From the NCBI GenBank assembly GCA_963676635.1, contig OY781105.1, positions 3,658,001 to 3,722,000 on the forward strand: DNA of 64,000 nucleotides. Direction: 5' to 3'. Shown here one piece after another: positions 53,318 to 63,079 of the stretch (position 1 is its first letter; each line of letters opens with the position of its first letter). Below the pieces are notes generated by a model that did no database searches, had not been told where the DNA came from, and saw only the letters and a list, made by a program, of their open reading frames with translations. Both the position numbers and the translations under genes were made by a program. Source of the stretch: GCA-002708315 sp963676635 (GTDB lineage: Bacteria > Bacteroidota > Bacteroidia > Bacteroidales > F082).

Positions 53318-54184
53318 TTAGCCTCCAAGATATGCTTTAAGTAATCTGCTACGCGCAGTATGCCGGAGACGTCGTATTGCTTTTTCCTTGATTTGACGTA
53401 CTCTTTCACGAGTGAGGTCAAATTTATCACCAATTTCTTCAAGAGTAAGACTGTAATTCCTGCCTATGCCATAGTACATATTAATAATGTCACGTTCTTT
53501 TTGTGAGAGAGTTGAAAGAGAGCGCTGTATTTCACTTCCTAATGATTCACGCATCAGTGTTTCATCAGTGGGTTCGTTATCTGTTGGTACGTAAAAATCC
53601 AGGAATTTGGTATCCTCATCACTAGTAAGGGGAGCATCCATTGAAACATATCTTGTGCCGATTTTCATAGTTGCTTTAACCTTGTTGTCGGAAAGTTCCA
53701 TTTCTTCTGCTATCTCACTATGTGATGGCTGGCGCTCATATTTTTGTTCAAGTTGTGATGATATTTTGTTGATTCTGTTTAAAGAGCCTACCTGATTGAG
53801 AGGTAGTCTTACTATTCTGGATTGTTCAGCCAATGCTTGTAATATAGACTGCCTTATCCACCAGACTGCATAAGAAATAAACTTGAATCCCCTTGTTTCA
53901 TCAAATCTCTGGGCAGCTTTAATTAAACCAACATTGCCTTCGTTAATCATATCCGGAAGGCTTAATCCTTGGTTTTGGTATTGTTTAGCTACGGAAACCA
54001 CAAAACGCAGATTAGCCTTTGTTAGTTTTTCCAGAGCAATACGATCTCCGTTTTTTATACGACGAGCAAGCTCCACTTCTTCTTCGGCAGTTATAAGTTC
54101 TTCTTTACCAATGTCTTGTAGGTATTTATCAAGAGAAGCAGTATTCCTGTTAGTTATTGATTTAGTTATTTTTAGTTGTCTCAT
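53318..54184 (-). CDS. rpoD: Primary sigma factor RpoD/SigA, short Bacteroidota form
   Basis: 288 residues. It lacks region 1.1 and the long non-conserved region, as is usual for the Bacteroidota primary sigma. Visible are region 1.2 (LDKYLQDIGKEELITAEEEV), region 2 (ANLRFVVSVAKQYQ, GFKFISYAVWWIRQSI), region 3 (RIVRLPLNQVG, RQPSHSEIAEEM) and the region 4.2 HTH (LEEIGDKFDLTRERVRQIKEKA). It explains the TAnnTTTG-type promoters seen in the window. Confidence 0.95.
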   Translation of the reverse strand: MRQLKITKSITNRNTASLDKYLQDIGKEELITAEEEVELARRIKNGDRIALEKLTKANLRFVVSVAKQYQNQGLSLPDMINEGNVGLIKAAQRFDETRGFKFISYAVWWIRQSILQALAEQSRIVRLPLNQVGSLNRINKISSQLEQKYERQPSHSEIAEEMELSDNKVKATMKIGTRYVSMDAPLTSDEDTKFLDFYVPTDNEPTDETLMRESLGSEIQRSLSTLSQKERDIINMYYGIGRNYSLTLEEIGDKFDLTRERVRQIKEKAIRRLRHTARSRLLKAYLGG

Positions 54185-54256
54185 TAGGGCTTACCTTTCT
54201 GTTAGATTAAGAAAAAACTTTGCAATATAATAAATTATTTTGTATTATGCAATAAA

Positions 54257-55744
54257 TCAGCGCATAAATTCAAAACTAACCTTCACTCCGTTAGGATAAA
54301 TCCCATTTAGTCTGATAATATTACTGCGATTATTATTCATTGCATTTTCAATATCTGATTGTGTTTTTACAATTTTACCATTGATAATTGTAATCACAAA
54401 TCCTTTTGTTATTCCGCTCTTTGATAATATGCCGTTATTAACATTAAGCACCTTTAGACCTCCATTAATATGAAGTTTATTCAGTTCACTTTGATCAACT
54501 GGCTGAAGTTCTGCACCCAGTTCCTGATTAAAGAATGAATCACTTGCTTCAACAATACTGATGTCTCCATTTCTGTTTTTAAGCATTACATTAACATCTT
54601 CAGTATTATCACTACGTTTGATTTCAAGAGTCACTTCCTCACCCGGACTATGTTGAGCTACAACACCAAGTAATGTTGACAGGCTGTTAGTATTAATCCC
54701 GTTAATGGAAATTATTATATCACCTTCTTTTAAACCTGCTTCTGCGGCTCCGCTGTTTTCAACAACACCGGCTACATATATTCCGTTAACACTCTCCAGT
54801 CCGGTTGCATGTGCAAATTCCGCATCAATATCCTGTATTTGTACTCCCAGATATCCCCTTTGTACTTCACCATAATGCATAAGATCATTAACAACCTTTT
54901 TTACAATATTCACAGGAATAGCAAAAGAGTATCCTTCATAAACGCCCGTATGGGAAGCAATTGCAGCATTTATTCCTACTAATTCACCATTAGTATTTAC
55001 CAGAGCACCTCCGCTGTTACCCCTGTTAACAACAGCGTCAGTCTGGATAAACGATTCAATAGATGACTGTCCGCCAAGGATATTAATATTTCTTGCTTTA
55101 GCGCTCACAATTCCAGCAGTAACAGTTGAAGTGAGATCAAAGGGATTACCAACAGCCAGAACCCAGTCGCCAATCTGTAAATTATCAGAATCTCCAAAGT
55201 TAAGAAACGGTAGTCCGCTTTCGTCAACTTTTACAAGAGCAAGGTCTGTATTTGGATCAACACCAACAACAGTAGCTTCAGTTTCTATCTCATTATTAAA
55301 GGTGATCATAATTTGATCAGCACCATCAATAACATGATTATTAGTTACAATATATCCATCATTTGATATAATAACTCCTGATCCAAAAGCTATGTAGCTA
55401 TTGTTTTGCGGGTGTCTGTAGAAATACTCCCTGAATGGCCCAAAGAAATCATCATATGAATTGGTTCTGGTAATAATTTTTGTCTTTATATGTACTACAG
55501 CGTCAACCGACTTTGTGGCAGCATGCGTAAGGTCTATGGCCTGTTGTGGTGCATATGATGCATTATTGTATACAGGCATTTCATTTTGTGAATTAATATC
55601 TGTCTTTTGATTGTTATAAGCATTGTCAATGCCCGTGTTAGAAATCACCAACAATGTAATAAGTACGACTACAGCTCCTGCAATTCCGCTTAAAAAACTT
55701 AATGTAATTGTTTTATGTTTCATTTTCTCGAGTATTTTTGTCAT
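54257..55744 (-). CDS. degP: DegP/HtrA-family periplasmic serine protease
   Basis: 495 residues. Signal anchor ~12-35, then a trypsin-like domain with the triad H137 (TNNHVIDG), D167 (DPNTDLALVKV) and S244 (NRGNSGGALVN), then a PDZ domain (RGYLGVQIQDIDA ... GAAEAGLKEGDIIISING) and a second, diverged PDZ to the C-terminus. It degrades and refolds damaged periplasmic proteins. The start may be 55744 or the Met eight residues in (MKHKTITLSF), which fits a signal sequence better. Divergent from dapF. Confidence 0.93.
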   Translation of the reverse strand: MTKILEKMKHKTITLSFLSGIAGAVVVLITLLVISNTGIDNAYNNQKTDINSQNEMPVYNNASYAPQQAIDLTHAATKSVDAVVHIKTKIITRTNSYDDFFGPFREYFYRHPQNNSYIAFGSGVIISNDGYIVTNNHVIDGADQIMITFNNEIETEATVVGVDPNTDLALVKVDESGLPFLNFGDSDNLQIGDWVLAVGNPFDLTSTVTAGIVSAKARNINILGGQSSIESFIQTDAVVNRGNSGGALVNTNGELVGINAAIASHTGVYEGYSFAIPVNIVKKVVNDLMHYGEVQRGYLGVQIQDIDAEFAHATGLESVNGIYVAGVVENSGAAEAGLKEGDIIISINGINTNSLSTLLGVVAQHSPGEEVTLEIKRSDNTEDVNVMLKNRNGDISIVEASDSFFNQELGAELQPVDQSELNKLHINGGLKVLNVNNGILSKSGITKGFVITIINGKIVKTQSDIENAMNNNRSNIIRLNGIYPNGVKVSFEFMR

Positions 55745-55848
55745 TATAACGGTAAATTATTTACAAAATTTTTTCGTTAAGGTTAAGAAATGTTAAACGT
55801 TAACTATTCACAATGAGAGTTTAACAGTCATTAAATCAGGTATTGCTT

Positions 55849-56637
55849 ATGATTTTTTATAAATTTCATGGAAATGGAAATGACTTCGTAGCTGTTGATA
55901 ATATAAATTCAGATATTAATCTTACTGAGGATAAGGTTAAACAGTTATGTCACAGGAGATATGGTGTAGGTGCTGATGGGTTAATTGAGATTAAAAGAAG
56001 CAATAATGCTCAATTTGAGCTTGTTTATTACAACAGTGATGGAAAAGTAGGGAGTATGTGTGGGAACGGTGGACGTTGCGCTGTTGCTTTTGCTCATTAT
56101 AATGGTATTTTTAAAAGTAATAGCGTAGAGTTTATGGCTTATGATGGTCTTCATAAGGCAATAGTAAGAGAGAAAATGGATAGTACGACCTGGGAAATAA
56201 GTCTGCAGTTGTCGGATGTTTCATATATAAATAAGGAGAAGGATACTTTTGTGTTGAACACTGGTTCGCCGCACTACGTCGAATTTGTTGATAATGTTGA
56301 GATGATTGATGTTGTTGAATGGGGAAGACAGATAAGATATAGTGATAAATTTAGTCCTGATGGTCTTAATGTGAATTTTGTAGAAAGAAGAGAAGGATAT
56401 ATATATGTACGAACCTATGAAAGAGGTGTGGAAGACGAAACTCTATCCTGTGGCACTGGCGTAACTGCATCATCTATTGCTGAAGGCATTGATAATGCAA
56501 AGCAGGTTATTGATGTTAAAACACGTGGTGGCGATTTCAGGGTTACTTTTGAAATAAATAATGATAAGAGGAGTGCAAGTAATATCTGGTTAAACGGGCC
56601 AGCGAAGATGGTATTTAAAGGGGAATATTTTGAATAG
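55849..56637 (+). CDS. dapF: Diaminopimelate epimerase
   Basis: 262 residues from the ATG at 55849. The N-terminus YKFHGNGNDFVAVDN, the first catalytic Cys C71 in SMCGNGGRCA and the second C201 in ETLSCGTGVTAS are all present. It interconverts LL- and meso-diaminopimelate for lysine and peptidoglycan synthesis. A TTG six bases earlier is an unlikely start. The ygiQ gene begins at or just after its stop codon, in the same operon. Confidence 0.95.
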   Translation: MIFYKFHGNGNDFVAVDNINSDINLTEDKVKQLCHRRYGVGADGLIEIKRSNNAQFELVYYNSDGKVGSMCGNGGRCAVAFAHYNGIFKSNSVEFMAYDGLHKAIVREKMDSTTWEISLQLSDVSYINKEKDTFVLNTGSPHYVEFVDNVEMIDVVEWGRQIRYSDKFSPDGLNVNFVERREGYIYVRTYERGVEDETLSCGTGVTASSIAEGIDNAKQVIDVKTRGGDFRVTFEINNDKRSASNIWLNGPAKMVFKGEYFE

Positions 56638-56650
56638 CGACAGCAGTAAT

Positions 56651-58462
56651 ATGTGGTTACCAACTACAGTTAAAGAGGTTAAGAAGCTCGGATGGGATTA
56701 CCTTGATGTTATTCTCTTTACAGGAGATGCATATGTTGATCATCCTTCTTTTGGTGCTGCTGTTATAGGACGTGTTCTTGAAAGCATTGGTTTAAGAGTA
56801 GCTATTGTCCCTCAACCTAACTGGCGTGATGATCTGAGGGATTTTAAAAAGCTTGGCAAACCCAGATTATTCTTTGGTGTTAGTGCAGGGGTAATGGACT
56901 CGATGGTTAATCATTATACAGCAAACAGAAGACTGCGTTCGGATGATGCATACACACCAGGGAATAAATCCGGCTTTCGTCCTGATTATCCTTCAATAGT
57001 ATATACAGGTATCCTGAAAAAGCTTTATGCTGACACACCTGTAATTATAGGTGGGGTTGAAGCTTCCATGAGACGATTTACGCATTACGATTACTGGAAA
57101 AATGTACTTATGCCTTCAATGTTGTACAGCTCTAAGGCTGATATGATGGTGTATGGCATGGGTGAAAAATCTATTACTCAGGTTGCTTCGTTGCTTCAAA
57201 AGGGGGTGCCTTTTGGTAAAATTAACACTATTCCTCAAACGGTATTATTTGTTGATTCAGTTGAGAGTATTCCTAAGAACGCAAAGTGGGAGACCTTCGA
57301 ACTGGAAAGTCATGATACTTGTGTTGATGATAAGATTGCCTTTGCAGGGAATTTCAAGGTTATTGAGACAGAATCAAATAAGATTAATCAGCGGAGGTTG
57401 ATACAAAAGACTGGAAATGGGTATATTGTTGCTAATCCTGCTTTTTCTTTTCTCAGTGAAAAGGAAATCGATAGTATTTATGAGTTGCCATACACAAGGA
57501 AACCACATTTTAGGTATAACAACAAAGGGGTGATACCTGCATTTGAGATGATTAAGCACTCTGTTAATATTCACAGAGGGTGCTTTGGAGGTTGTAGTTT
57601 TTGCACTATTTCAGCACATCAGGGGAAGTTTATTTCATCCAGATCTGAGAAATCGATTTTAAAGGAAATCAAAGAGATTGTTGATACACCAGGGTTTAAG
57701 GGACATATTACTGATTTAGGTGGGCCTTCTGCAAATATGTACAGGATGCAGGGAAAAGACCAGAGTATGTGTGCTGTGTGCAAAAGGCCATCTTGTATTT
57801 TTCCTAATGTTTGTAATAATCTGGAAGCTGATCACAGGTCTTTGCTTGAGTTGTATAAAAAGGCTGAAGCTGTTGAAGGCGTAAAAAAGATAACCATTGG
57901 GAGTGGTATAAGATATGATCTACTGGTAAAGGAGAGAAATAAAAATGGTGGTAATTCTATGGATGCATATTTGGAGCATTTGGCATTGAAAAATGTTTCC
58001 GGGAGATTGAAAATTGCACCAGAGCATACATCTGATGATGTGCTGAAATTAATGAGAAAGCCACCATTTATTAATTACAATTCTTTTAAGAAGAAGTTTT
58101 TAAAGGTTTCTGAACAGGCCGGGCTTAGGCAGCAGATTATACCTTATTTTATTTCAAGCCATCCGGGAAGTACAGAAGAAGATATGGCACAGCTTGCCGC
58201 TGATACGAAAGAGGCCGGGTTTAGGCTTGAGCAGGTGCAGGCATTTACGCCTACTCCAATGACTAATGCCACAGTTATGTATTATTCAGGTGTTAATCCT
58301 TATACATTGAAACCTGTGTATTCGGCTAAATCTAAAGAGGAAAGAGGAAATCAGCACATGTACTTTTTTTGGTATAAACCTGAATTCCGTAATAGAATTA
58401 TTTCAAATTTAAAGAAAATGGGTCGGAAGGATCTTCTTAAAAGGCTAATGGGAGGTAAGTAA
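56651..58462 (+). CDS. ygiQ: YgiQ-family radical SAM protein
   Basis: 603 residues from the ATG at 56651 (a TTG at 56630 overlapping dapF is possible). N-terminal YgiQ domain: LGWDYLDVILFTGDAYVDHP and GGVEASMRRFTHYDYW. Radical SAM core: RGCFGGCSFCTI (CxxxCxxC) at ~315, followed by further Cys in MCAVCKRPSCIFPNVC. The family (UPF0313) has no settled reaction. It ends at a bidirectional terminator. Confidence 0.92.
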   Translation: MWLPTTVKEVKKLGWDYLDVILFTGDAYVDHPSFGAAVIGRVLESIGLRVAIVPQPNWRDDLRDFKKLGKPRLFFGVSAGVMDSMVNHYTANRRLRSDDAYTPGNKSGFRPDYPSIVYTGILKKLYADTPVIIGGVEASMRRFTHYDYWKNVLMPSMLYSSKADMMVYGMGEKSITQVASLLQKGVPFGKINTIPQTVLFVDSVESIPKNAKWETFELESHDTCVDDKIAFAGNFKVIETESNKINQRRLIQKTGNGYIVANPAFSFLSEKEIDSIYELPYTRKPHFRYNNKGVIPAFEMIKHSVNIHRGCFGGCSFCTISAHQGKFISSRSEKSILKEIKEIVDTPGFKGHITDLGGPSANMYRMQGKDQSMCAVCKRPSCIFPNVCNNLEADHRSLLELYKKAEAVEGVKKITIGSGIRYDLLVKERNKNGGNSMDAYLEHLALKNVSGRLKIAPEHTSDDVLKLMRKPPFINYNSFKKKFLKVSEQAGLRQQIIPYFISSHPGSTEEDMAQLAADTKEAGFRLEQVQAFTPTPMTNATVMYYSGVNPYTLKPVYSAKSKEERGNQHMYFFWYKPEFRNRIISNLKKMGRKDLLKRLMGGK

Positions 58463-58491
58463 CCAGCGAAATTGCAACAATCCATAAATAA

Positions 58492-58523
58492 ACACCCTGC
58501 CATGAAATGACAGGATGTTTTTT
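58492..58523. terminator. Bidirectional terminator between ygiQ and the DUF4136 gene
   Basis: Arms 58492-58503 and 58507-58518 around a 3-nt loop (ACACCCTGCCAT gaa ATGACAGGATGT). The plus strand is followed by TTTTTT (58518-58523); on the minus strand the two mismatches become G-U pairs and the stem is followed by TTTATTTAT. The flanking genes converge. Confidence 0.8.
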
Positions 58524-58545
58524 AAACTGGAATTCTAAGTTTTAA

Positions 58546-59145
58546 TTATTTCTTAGGATTCAAGGGTTTTATAGGGTAATCAGCCATGATAGCAGTAACT
58601 GACTGAGTTACTCTTTCCTCATTTGATGTAGGATTTGTATCTTCTACGGTTTTTGTTCCACGACCTTCCCAGATAAGTTTTTTGTCAGCTGATGAGAATA
58701 CGTCGATTACAAGAGTACCTACTGTGTAATCAATGTTGTTAACAGTTGTTATAGATGACATTGGTGCACCCCAGCCCCAGCCCGGGCCCCAGCCGTAACC
58801 ACCACCGTAGCCCCAGCCATAGTAACCGCCACCAACGCCTGTAGTATTGGCAACTTGCTCGGTTTTTTTCTGAGTAACAACGTATAGTGCAACAAGAAGT
58901 TCGCCGTCGTCTTCTACATATTGAATACCGCGACTTTCAAATTGTGTCTTTACTGCCTCTTCGATTCTTTGTTTGTCAAAAGGGCTTAGCACTTTTTCAC
59001 TGTCTTTTTCCCATCCATGGAATGAAACAGTTTTAAATTGTGTGAAGTCTACAGTCTTGTCGTAGTCGTAAGAAACCTGAATCGAATTACATGATGCAAG
59101 CATAAAAATAGCGAGCAATAAGCTGATTGGTAAGAATTTTTTCAT
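58546..59145 (-). CDS. DUF4136 lipoprotein
   Basis: 199 residues with lipobox LASCN. DUF4136 features: VSYDYDKTVDFTQFKTVSF at the N-terminus and the C-terminal GTLVIDVFSSADKKLIWEG. A Gly/Tyr/Trp-rich insertion (GGGYYGWGYGGGYGWGPGWG) interrupts the domain around residue 108-130. Outer-membrane or periplasmic lipoprotein of unknown function, usually found singly. A leftward -7 element TATATTTG lies at 59177-59184, 31 nt before the ATG. Confidence 0.85.
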   Translation of the reverse strand: MKKFLPISLLLAIFMLASCNSIQVSYDYDKTVDFTQFKTVSFHGWEKDSEKVLSPFDKQRIEEAVKTQFESRGIQYVEDDGELLVALYVVTQKKTEQVANTTGVGGGYYGWGYGGGYGWGPGWGWGAPMSSITTVNNIDYTVGTLVIDVFSSADKKLIWEGRGTKTVEDTNPTSNEERVTQSVTAIMADYPIKPLNPKK

Positions 59146-59176
59146 AGCTTTTAATTTATATGAGTAAATGTTTTCA

Positions 59177-59224
59177 CAAATATACGATTTTGATATTAAA
59201 AAGTTGTATTTAAATTTACTTTTG
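59177..59224. promoter_or_regulatory. Back-to-back predicted promoters for DUF4136 and mnmD genes
   Basis: Minus strand TATATTTG at 59177-59184 points left to the DUF4136 gene; plus strand TACTTTTG at 59217-59224 points right to mnmD. Both match TAnnTTTG exactly; -33 boxes are weak. Confidence 0.45.
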
Positions 59225-59236
59225 TTTTAATATTAT

Positions 59237-59926
59237 ATGACTATGTCAAACAAAAAGAATCTTTTACTGCAAATTACTGATGATGGCTCCAGTACATTGT
59301 TTAATGAAATGATGGGTGAGAATTATCACTCTCACTTCGGTGCCGTCGGTGAGTCAATGCATATTTTCATTGAAGCCGGTCTCAAATATTTTTATAAAAG
59401 AGCAGCAAAGAATGAAGTGCTAAATATTTTGGAAGTAGGCTTTGGGACTGGATTGAATGCTTTGCTTACATATATATATAATAAGGAGAAAGGAATAAAA
59501 ACCAATTATAAAAGTTATGAGCCTTATCCTGTTTCACATAGTCAGGTTATGTTGCTAAACTATTGTGATTTACTTGGTGTTGATAAAGACTTGCTGTGGA
59601 GTTTGCATAGTGGTGATATCAATAGAAGTGATAAAAAGTTTTTCATTGAAATAAGTAATAATCTTTTCGAGAAAGCAACTTTGAAGTCTGATACTTTTGA
59701 TATTGTTTATTTTGATGCATTCTCTCCTGATGCTCAATCGGAGCTTTGGACTCCTGATGTTATGAAGAAGGTTTACAATGCGATGAAAAATTGTAGTGTG
59801 CTAACTACATATTCCTGTAAAGGCGATGTAAAGCGTGCTTTAAAAGGTGCAGGTTTTAAAATTGAAAAGCTACCAGGACCACCGGGTAAAAGGGAGTTTC
59901 TAAGGGCAGTTAAGGAGGAGTTATAA
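59237..59926 (+). CDS. mnmD: MnmD-like tRNA (mnm5s2U34) methyltransferase
   Basis: 229 residues of the MnmC methyltransferase domain family (DUF752) without the C-terminal oxidase half. SAM motif ILEVGFGTGLNALL, then VYFDAFSPDAQSELWTPDV and LTTYSCKGDVKRALKGAGF. It makes the final methylation of the wobble uridine in some tRNAs. Start 59237 or the ATG six bases later. The leader is short if the predicted promoter is right. Confidence 0.9.
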   Translation: MTMSNKKNLLLQITDDGSSTLFNEMMGENYHSHFGAVGESMHIFIEAGLKYFYKRAAKNEVLNILEVGFGTGLNALLTYIYNKEKGIKTNYKSYEPYPVSHSQVMLLNYCDLLGVDKDLLWSLHSGDINRSDKKFFIEISNNLFEKATLKSDTFDIVYFDAFSPDAQSELWTPDVMKKVYNAMKNCSVLTTYSCKGDVKRALKGAGFKIEKLPGPPGKREFLRAVKEEL

Positions 59927-59953
59927 GTTTTTAGTTATAAGTTATAAGTTGGT

Positions 59954-60475
59954 TCAAACAATGCTTGATTGTCGTAACCATTCAAAGCCGGCAACTGCAA
60001 GTGCGTGTGTTACGTTCAATGATGAAATAGCCCCTGGTATGGGAATAAAGACTTTCGATTCACATTTCTCAAGTAGCTTGTTGCTTATTCCTGTTACTTC
60101 ATTACCTACTATTATTACAATAGCTTCTGGTAGTTTTGTGTGGTAAATATCTTTTGCATCATTAGTAGTTTCTATTGCGGTAAGGTGGTAATTATCTGGT
60201 ATGTCTTTAATATCTTCAAAGGAACTTACAATCTGCCAATTGACTTTTTTTGAAGCTCCCGAAGAAGTTCTATTAATCTTATAGCTTTTAAATTCATGTG
60301 CTTTCTCAGATATAAAATATGTTTTAAGTACTCCCAGGTTTGCAGAGATGCGTAATATCAGACCCATATTTTCAGGTGTTCTGATATTTTCAGCAATAAT
60401 AACAGGCTTGTGAGTAATGTTATATGTATCCAATATGGATTTGTCGCTAAACAGGTTCACTGAAGATTTGTTCAT
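59954..60475 (-). CDS. SpoU/TrmH-family RNA 2'-O-methyltransferase
   Basis: 173 residues, SPOUT fold. Motif 1 IIAENIRTPENMGLILRIS, motif 2 VIIVGNEVTGIS, motif 3 IPIPGAISSLNVTHALAVAGFE form the knotted SAM site. No N-terminal RNA-binding domain, as in TrmL/TrmH-like short forms. RNA target unknown. Convergent with mnmD (28-bp gap that includes repeated TTATAAGTT). Confidence 0.88.
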   Translation of the reverse strand: MNKSSVNLFSDKSILDTYNITHKPVIIAENIRTPENMGLILRISANLGVLKTYFISEKAHEFKSYKINRTSSGASKKVNWQIVSSFEDIKDIPDNYHLTAIETTNDAKDIYHTKLPEAIVIIVGNEVTGISNKLLEKCESKVFIPIPGAISSLNVTHALAVAGFEWLRQSSIV

Positions 60476-60488
60476 AACAATAAATAAA

Positions 60489-60521
60489 AAGAGGTTGCTT
60501 CTTTTTTTGAAGCAACCTCTT
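60489..60521 (-). terminator. Intrinsic terminator after the T9SS secreted-protein gene
   Basis: A perfect 13-bp stem (60489-60501 / 60509-60521) with a 7-nt loop; on the minus strand the stem is followed by TTTTTATTTA. It lies 20 bp after the secreted-protein stop codon and just upstream of the SpoU gene. Confidence 0.85.
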
Positions 60522-60540
60522 ATATTTCAATAACTGAAAA

Positions 60541-62976
60541 TTATTGGATCATTACTTTTTGAGTAGTAGTTCCGTTTTCAGTTTCAATAGTTACAAAATA
60601 TACACCTGTATCGTAGTTGCTAATGTCGATGGCGTTAGTAACACCATTATAAACAACCTGTCCGATTGTATTTACAAGAGTAACATTAGTTACAGTACCA
60701 TTAGATTTGATATTCAGGAGAGTTGTTGCAGGATTAGGGTAAACAGCAACATATTCATTTTCACCCTGCTCGTTAATACCAACAGTAACACCTAAAGTAA
60801 CATTAACAGCAATTTCTTCATTAGTTGGATCATTGTTTCTAATGAGAAGTTTACCTACATAGTTATCTTCAACGAGACCATTAGCGTCAATAGTTACATT
60901 AATATCAGTAGATTCATCCTGAACGAGTAATCCTGAAGTAGGATCAGCTGATAGCCATTGAGTAATAGGAGTACCAGTTAGGTTAGCACGGATATTCCAG
61001 TTGTAGTTCAAGTCAGGGTTACCACTTAGGTGATCCCAACCAGGACCGCTTGACATCCAGTCGCCATTAGGATTTGCAGGACCATCATCAACACCTGGTG
61101 TATGCATATTTGCATCAGCGCTTACCCAGTAACCTACCCAGATGTCACCACCTTCGATCATAACAGGGCTGTCAAGATCAATGTAGTTCCAGCTTTCAGA
61201 AGTAGCAGTAAAATCCTGTTCCATTAAAAGATCACCAGGTCCTGGAGTGTTATATGATCCCATTCCATAAATCTGAGCTTTATATTCAATACCTGGCTCA
61301 TTGATAAACACGTGAATTTCGTTAATTTCCATACCTATATAAGGAGCAACCATTTCAGCCGGGAACATAGCAGCTACTCTCCATTCGTAAGCAGCAGATG
61401 AACCAATAGAGTTAGTATTTTCTGTGTCATAATGCAGAAGTTCATCACGGTTTGTGCGATAAGGTTCAGCACCAACAACAGGTTTACTGGTTAGTTCATT
61501 AAGGTTTAATTTTGTTCCATGAGTACCAGCAGGTTCGCCAAGGCTTACTTTCTTAGAAGCTGGGTAATTAGTAATAATTTCAAAATTCAGATCTTGTTGA
61601 CCAAGGTTAGAGACAGTAACAGTTTCTTCAGTAACCGTTCCCTGTTCTTGAATTGAGAACATTGAAGTAGGATCAACATCAATAATTGGGTTTGAAATAC
61701 CCGGGTCAAGCACAATGTACTCAACATTGTCAAAGTAATACATTGGATCGTCATCACCAGCAGCACCAGCGAATAGGTTTACACCACCAAGTTGAAGTGT
61801 TCCGGGATCGCCTTGAGCCTGCAAGCTAAACTGCCATTCAGCAATTTCTATATCATCCATATAGAATGATGCAAGATCTTCATCCAGATCAACAATAAAT
61901 GTCATTGTAAACCACTCATCATGGTTAAATGATACTGGAATCTGAGTTTCGCTACCAGCATACATATAACCGTTCTCTGTTCCTGTAGCTGCACCAAAAT
62001 ATACTTCACAAGCCCACTCATTACCAGGAGCTTCGAAGTGTTGTAGGTTGATATAACCACCATATCCTGAAGGGATAAAGTAATCAACGTTGATAGCGTA
62101 AGCACCAGATGTTTTGTTACCAAGTAGTAACAACTGGTCATTTGTACCACTTATAAAACATGATTGTGTTGGACTTGCAGATTCTTCATCACTAATAAGT
62201 CCATCTTCTGCAGAACCAGGGCTGTCTGACCATGTAGTCCAGTAACCTGTTTCATCACTTTCAGCCAGATGAGTGCCAACAGTATAGCTTTCCATATCAT
62301 CCTGGAAGAGATATTCGTAACCAGCATTTACAGAAACGCCGTCAATACCTGCGAGGTCACCATCATTACCAACATATTGCCATGCCAGCATAAATTCAGC
62401 ATCAGCATAATCTGAAATGTCAATTGATACAAAATTCCATGCCCAGTCAGCGGCAGGGTCAATTACATCAGCTGCATTCCATAACTCTGTCCATGTGCTG
62501 CCACCATCATCACTGATATGACATTTTAGAGTTGCATTTGCAATCCATGGACCACTAACACCAGCATAAAATTCCAGTGTTAAAGGAACTTCACCCATAG
62601 CATCAATAGCTGGTGAGTACAACCACTCATCCTGATCAGCTGTTACCCAAGGTACCATCGCGGAGAATAGACTGTTAGGGTCGATTGTGTTGAAGTCGTT
62701 TTCTTCTGGATTTGTTTGAATCCAGGTGTTGTCAGGATTAAAGATGTCCTGTGTCCAGTCAGCTGGTGGAAATTCACCTTCAATATCAAATCCTTCTTCA
62801 AGAAATGTTGTTCTTAATGCATCAACCTGATTGTGATTAGCGACAACATTTACCGGAGTTCCGGCTTTTAGACCTAAGGTCTGTGCTTTTGTCATTACTG
62901 TGTTTTGCGCCATTCCGGTGCTAAACATAAACACTGTTATAACAAATAAAGCTGTTAAGCGTGTAAAATGTTTCAT
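60541..62976 (-). CDS. Large secreted protein with T9SS C-terminal sorting domain
   Basis: 811 residues. Signal peptide to FSTGMAQ; a choice-of-anchor J/MAM-like jelly roll at ~60-215 (PPADWTQDIFNPDNTW, DEWLYSPAID); a second concanavalin-like region at ~215-425; an Ig-like choice-of-anchor D domain from ~430 (TVTVSNLGQQDLNFEI); and the type A sorting tail at ~737-811 (VAVYPNPATTLLNIK ... IDISNYDTGVYFVTIET ... KVMIQ). No catalytic domain is recognised, so an adhesive or surface role is inferred. A -7 element TAGATTTG lies at 63018-63025. Confidence 0.88.
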   Translation of the reverse strand: MKHFTRLTALFVITVFMFSTGMAQNTVMTKAQTLGLKAGTPVNVVANHNQVDALRTTFLEEGFDIEGEFPPADWTQDIFNPDNTWIQTNPEENDFNTIDPNSLFSAMVPWVTADQDEWLYSPAIDAMGEVPLTLEFYAGVSGPWIANATLKCHISDDGGSTWTELWNAADVIDPAADWAWNFVSIDISDYADAEFMLAWQYVGNDGDLAGIDGVSVNAGYEYLFQDDMESYTVGTHLAESDETGYWTTWSDSPGSAEDGLISDEESASPTQSCFISGTNDQLLLLGNKTSGAYAINVDYFIPSGYGGYINLQHFEAPGNEWACEVYFGAATGTENGYMYAGSETQIPVSFNHDEWFTMTFIVDLDEDLASFYMDDIEIAEWQFSLQAQGDPGTLQLGGVNLFAGAAGDDDPMYYFDNVEYIVLDPGISNPIIDVDPTSMFSIQEQGTVTEETVTVSNLGQQDLNFEIITNYPASKKVSLGEPAGTHGTKLNLNELTSKPVVGAEPYRTNRDELLHYDTENTNSIGSSAAYEWRVAAMFPAEMVAPYIGMEINEIHVFINEPGIEYKAQIYGMGSYNTPGPGDLLMEQDFTATSESWNYIDLDSPVMIEGGDIWVGYWVSADANMHTPGVDDGPANPNGDWMSSGPGWDHLSGNPDLNYNWNIRANLTGTPITQWLSADPTSGLLVQDESTDINVTIDANGLVEDNYVGKLLIRNNDPTNEEIAVNVTLGVTVGINEQGENEYVAVYPNPATTLLNIKSNGTVTNVTLVNTIGQVVYNGVTNAIDISNYDTGVYFVTIETENGTTTQKVMIQ

Positions 62977-63079
62977 AATAATAAATAGATTAAGTTATAA
63001 TAATTCCAGATAAGCAACAAATCTAAGAAAAAAAACAAGCCCTAACACCTTTATTGATAACTTTTTTGCAGGATTGTAT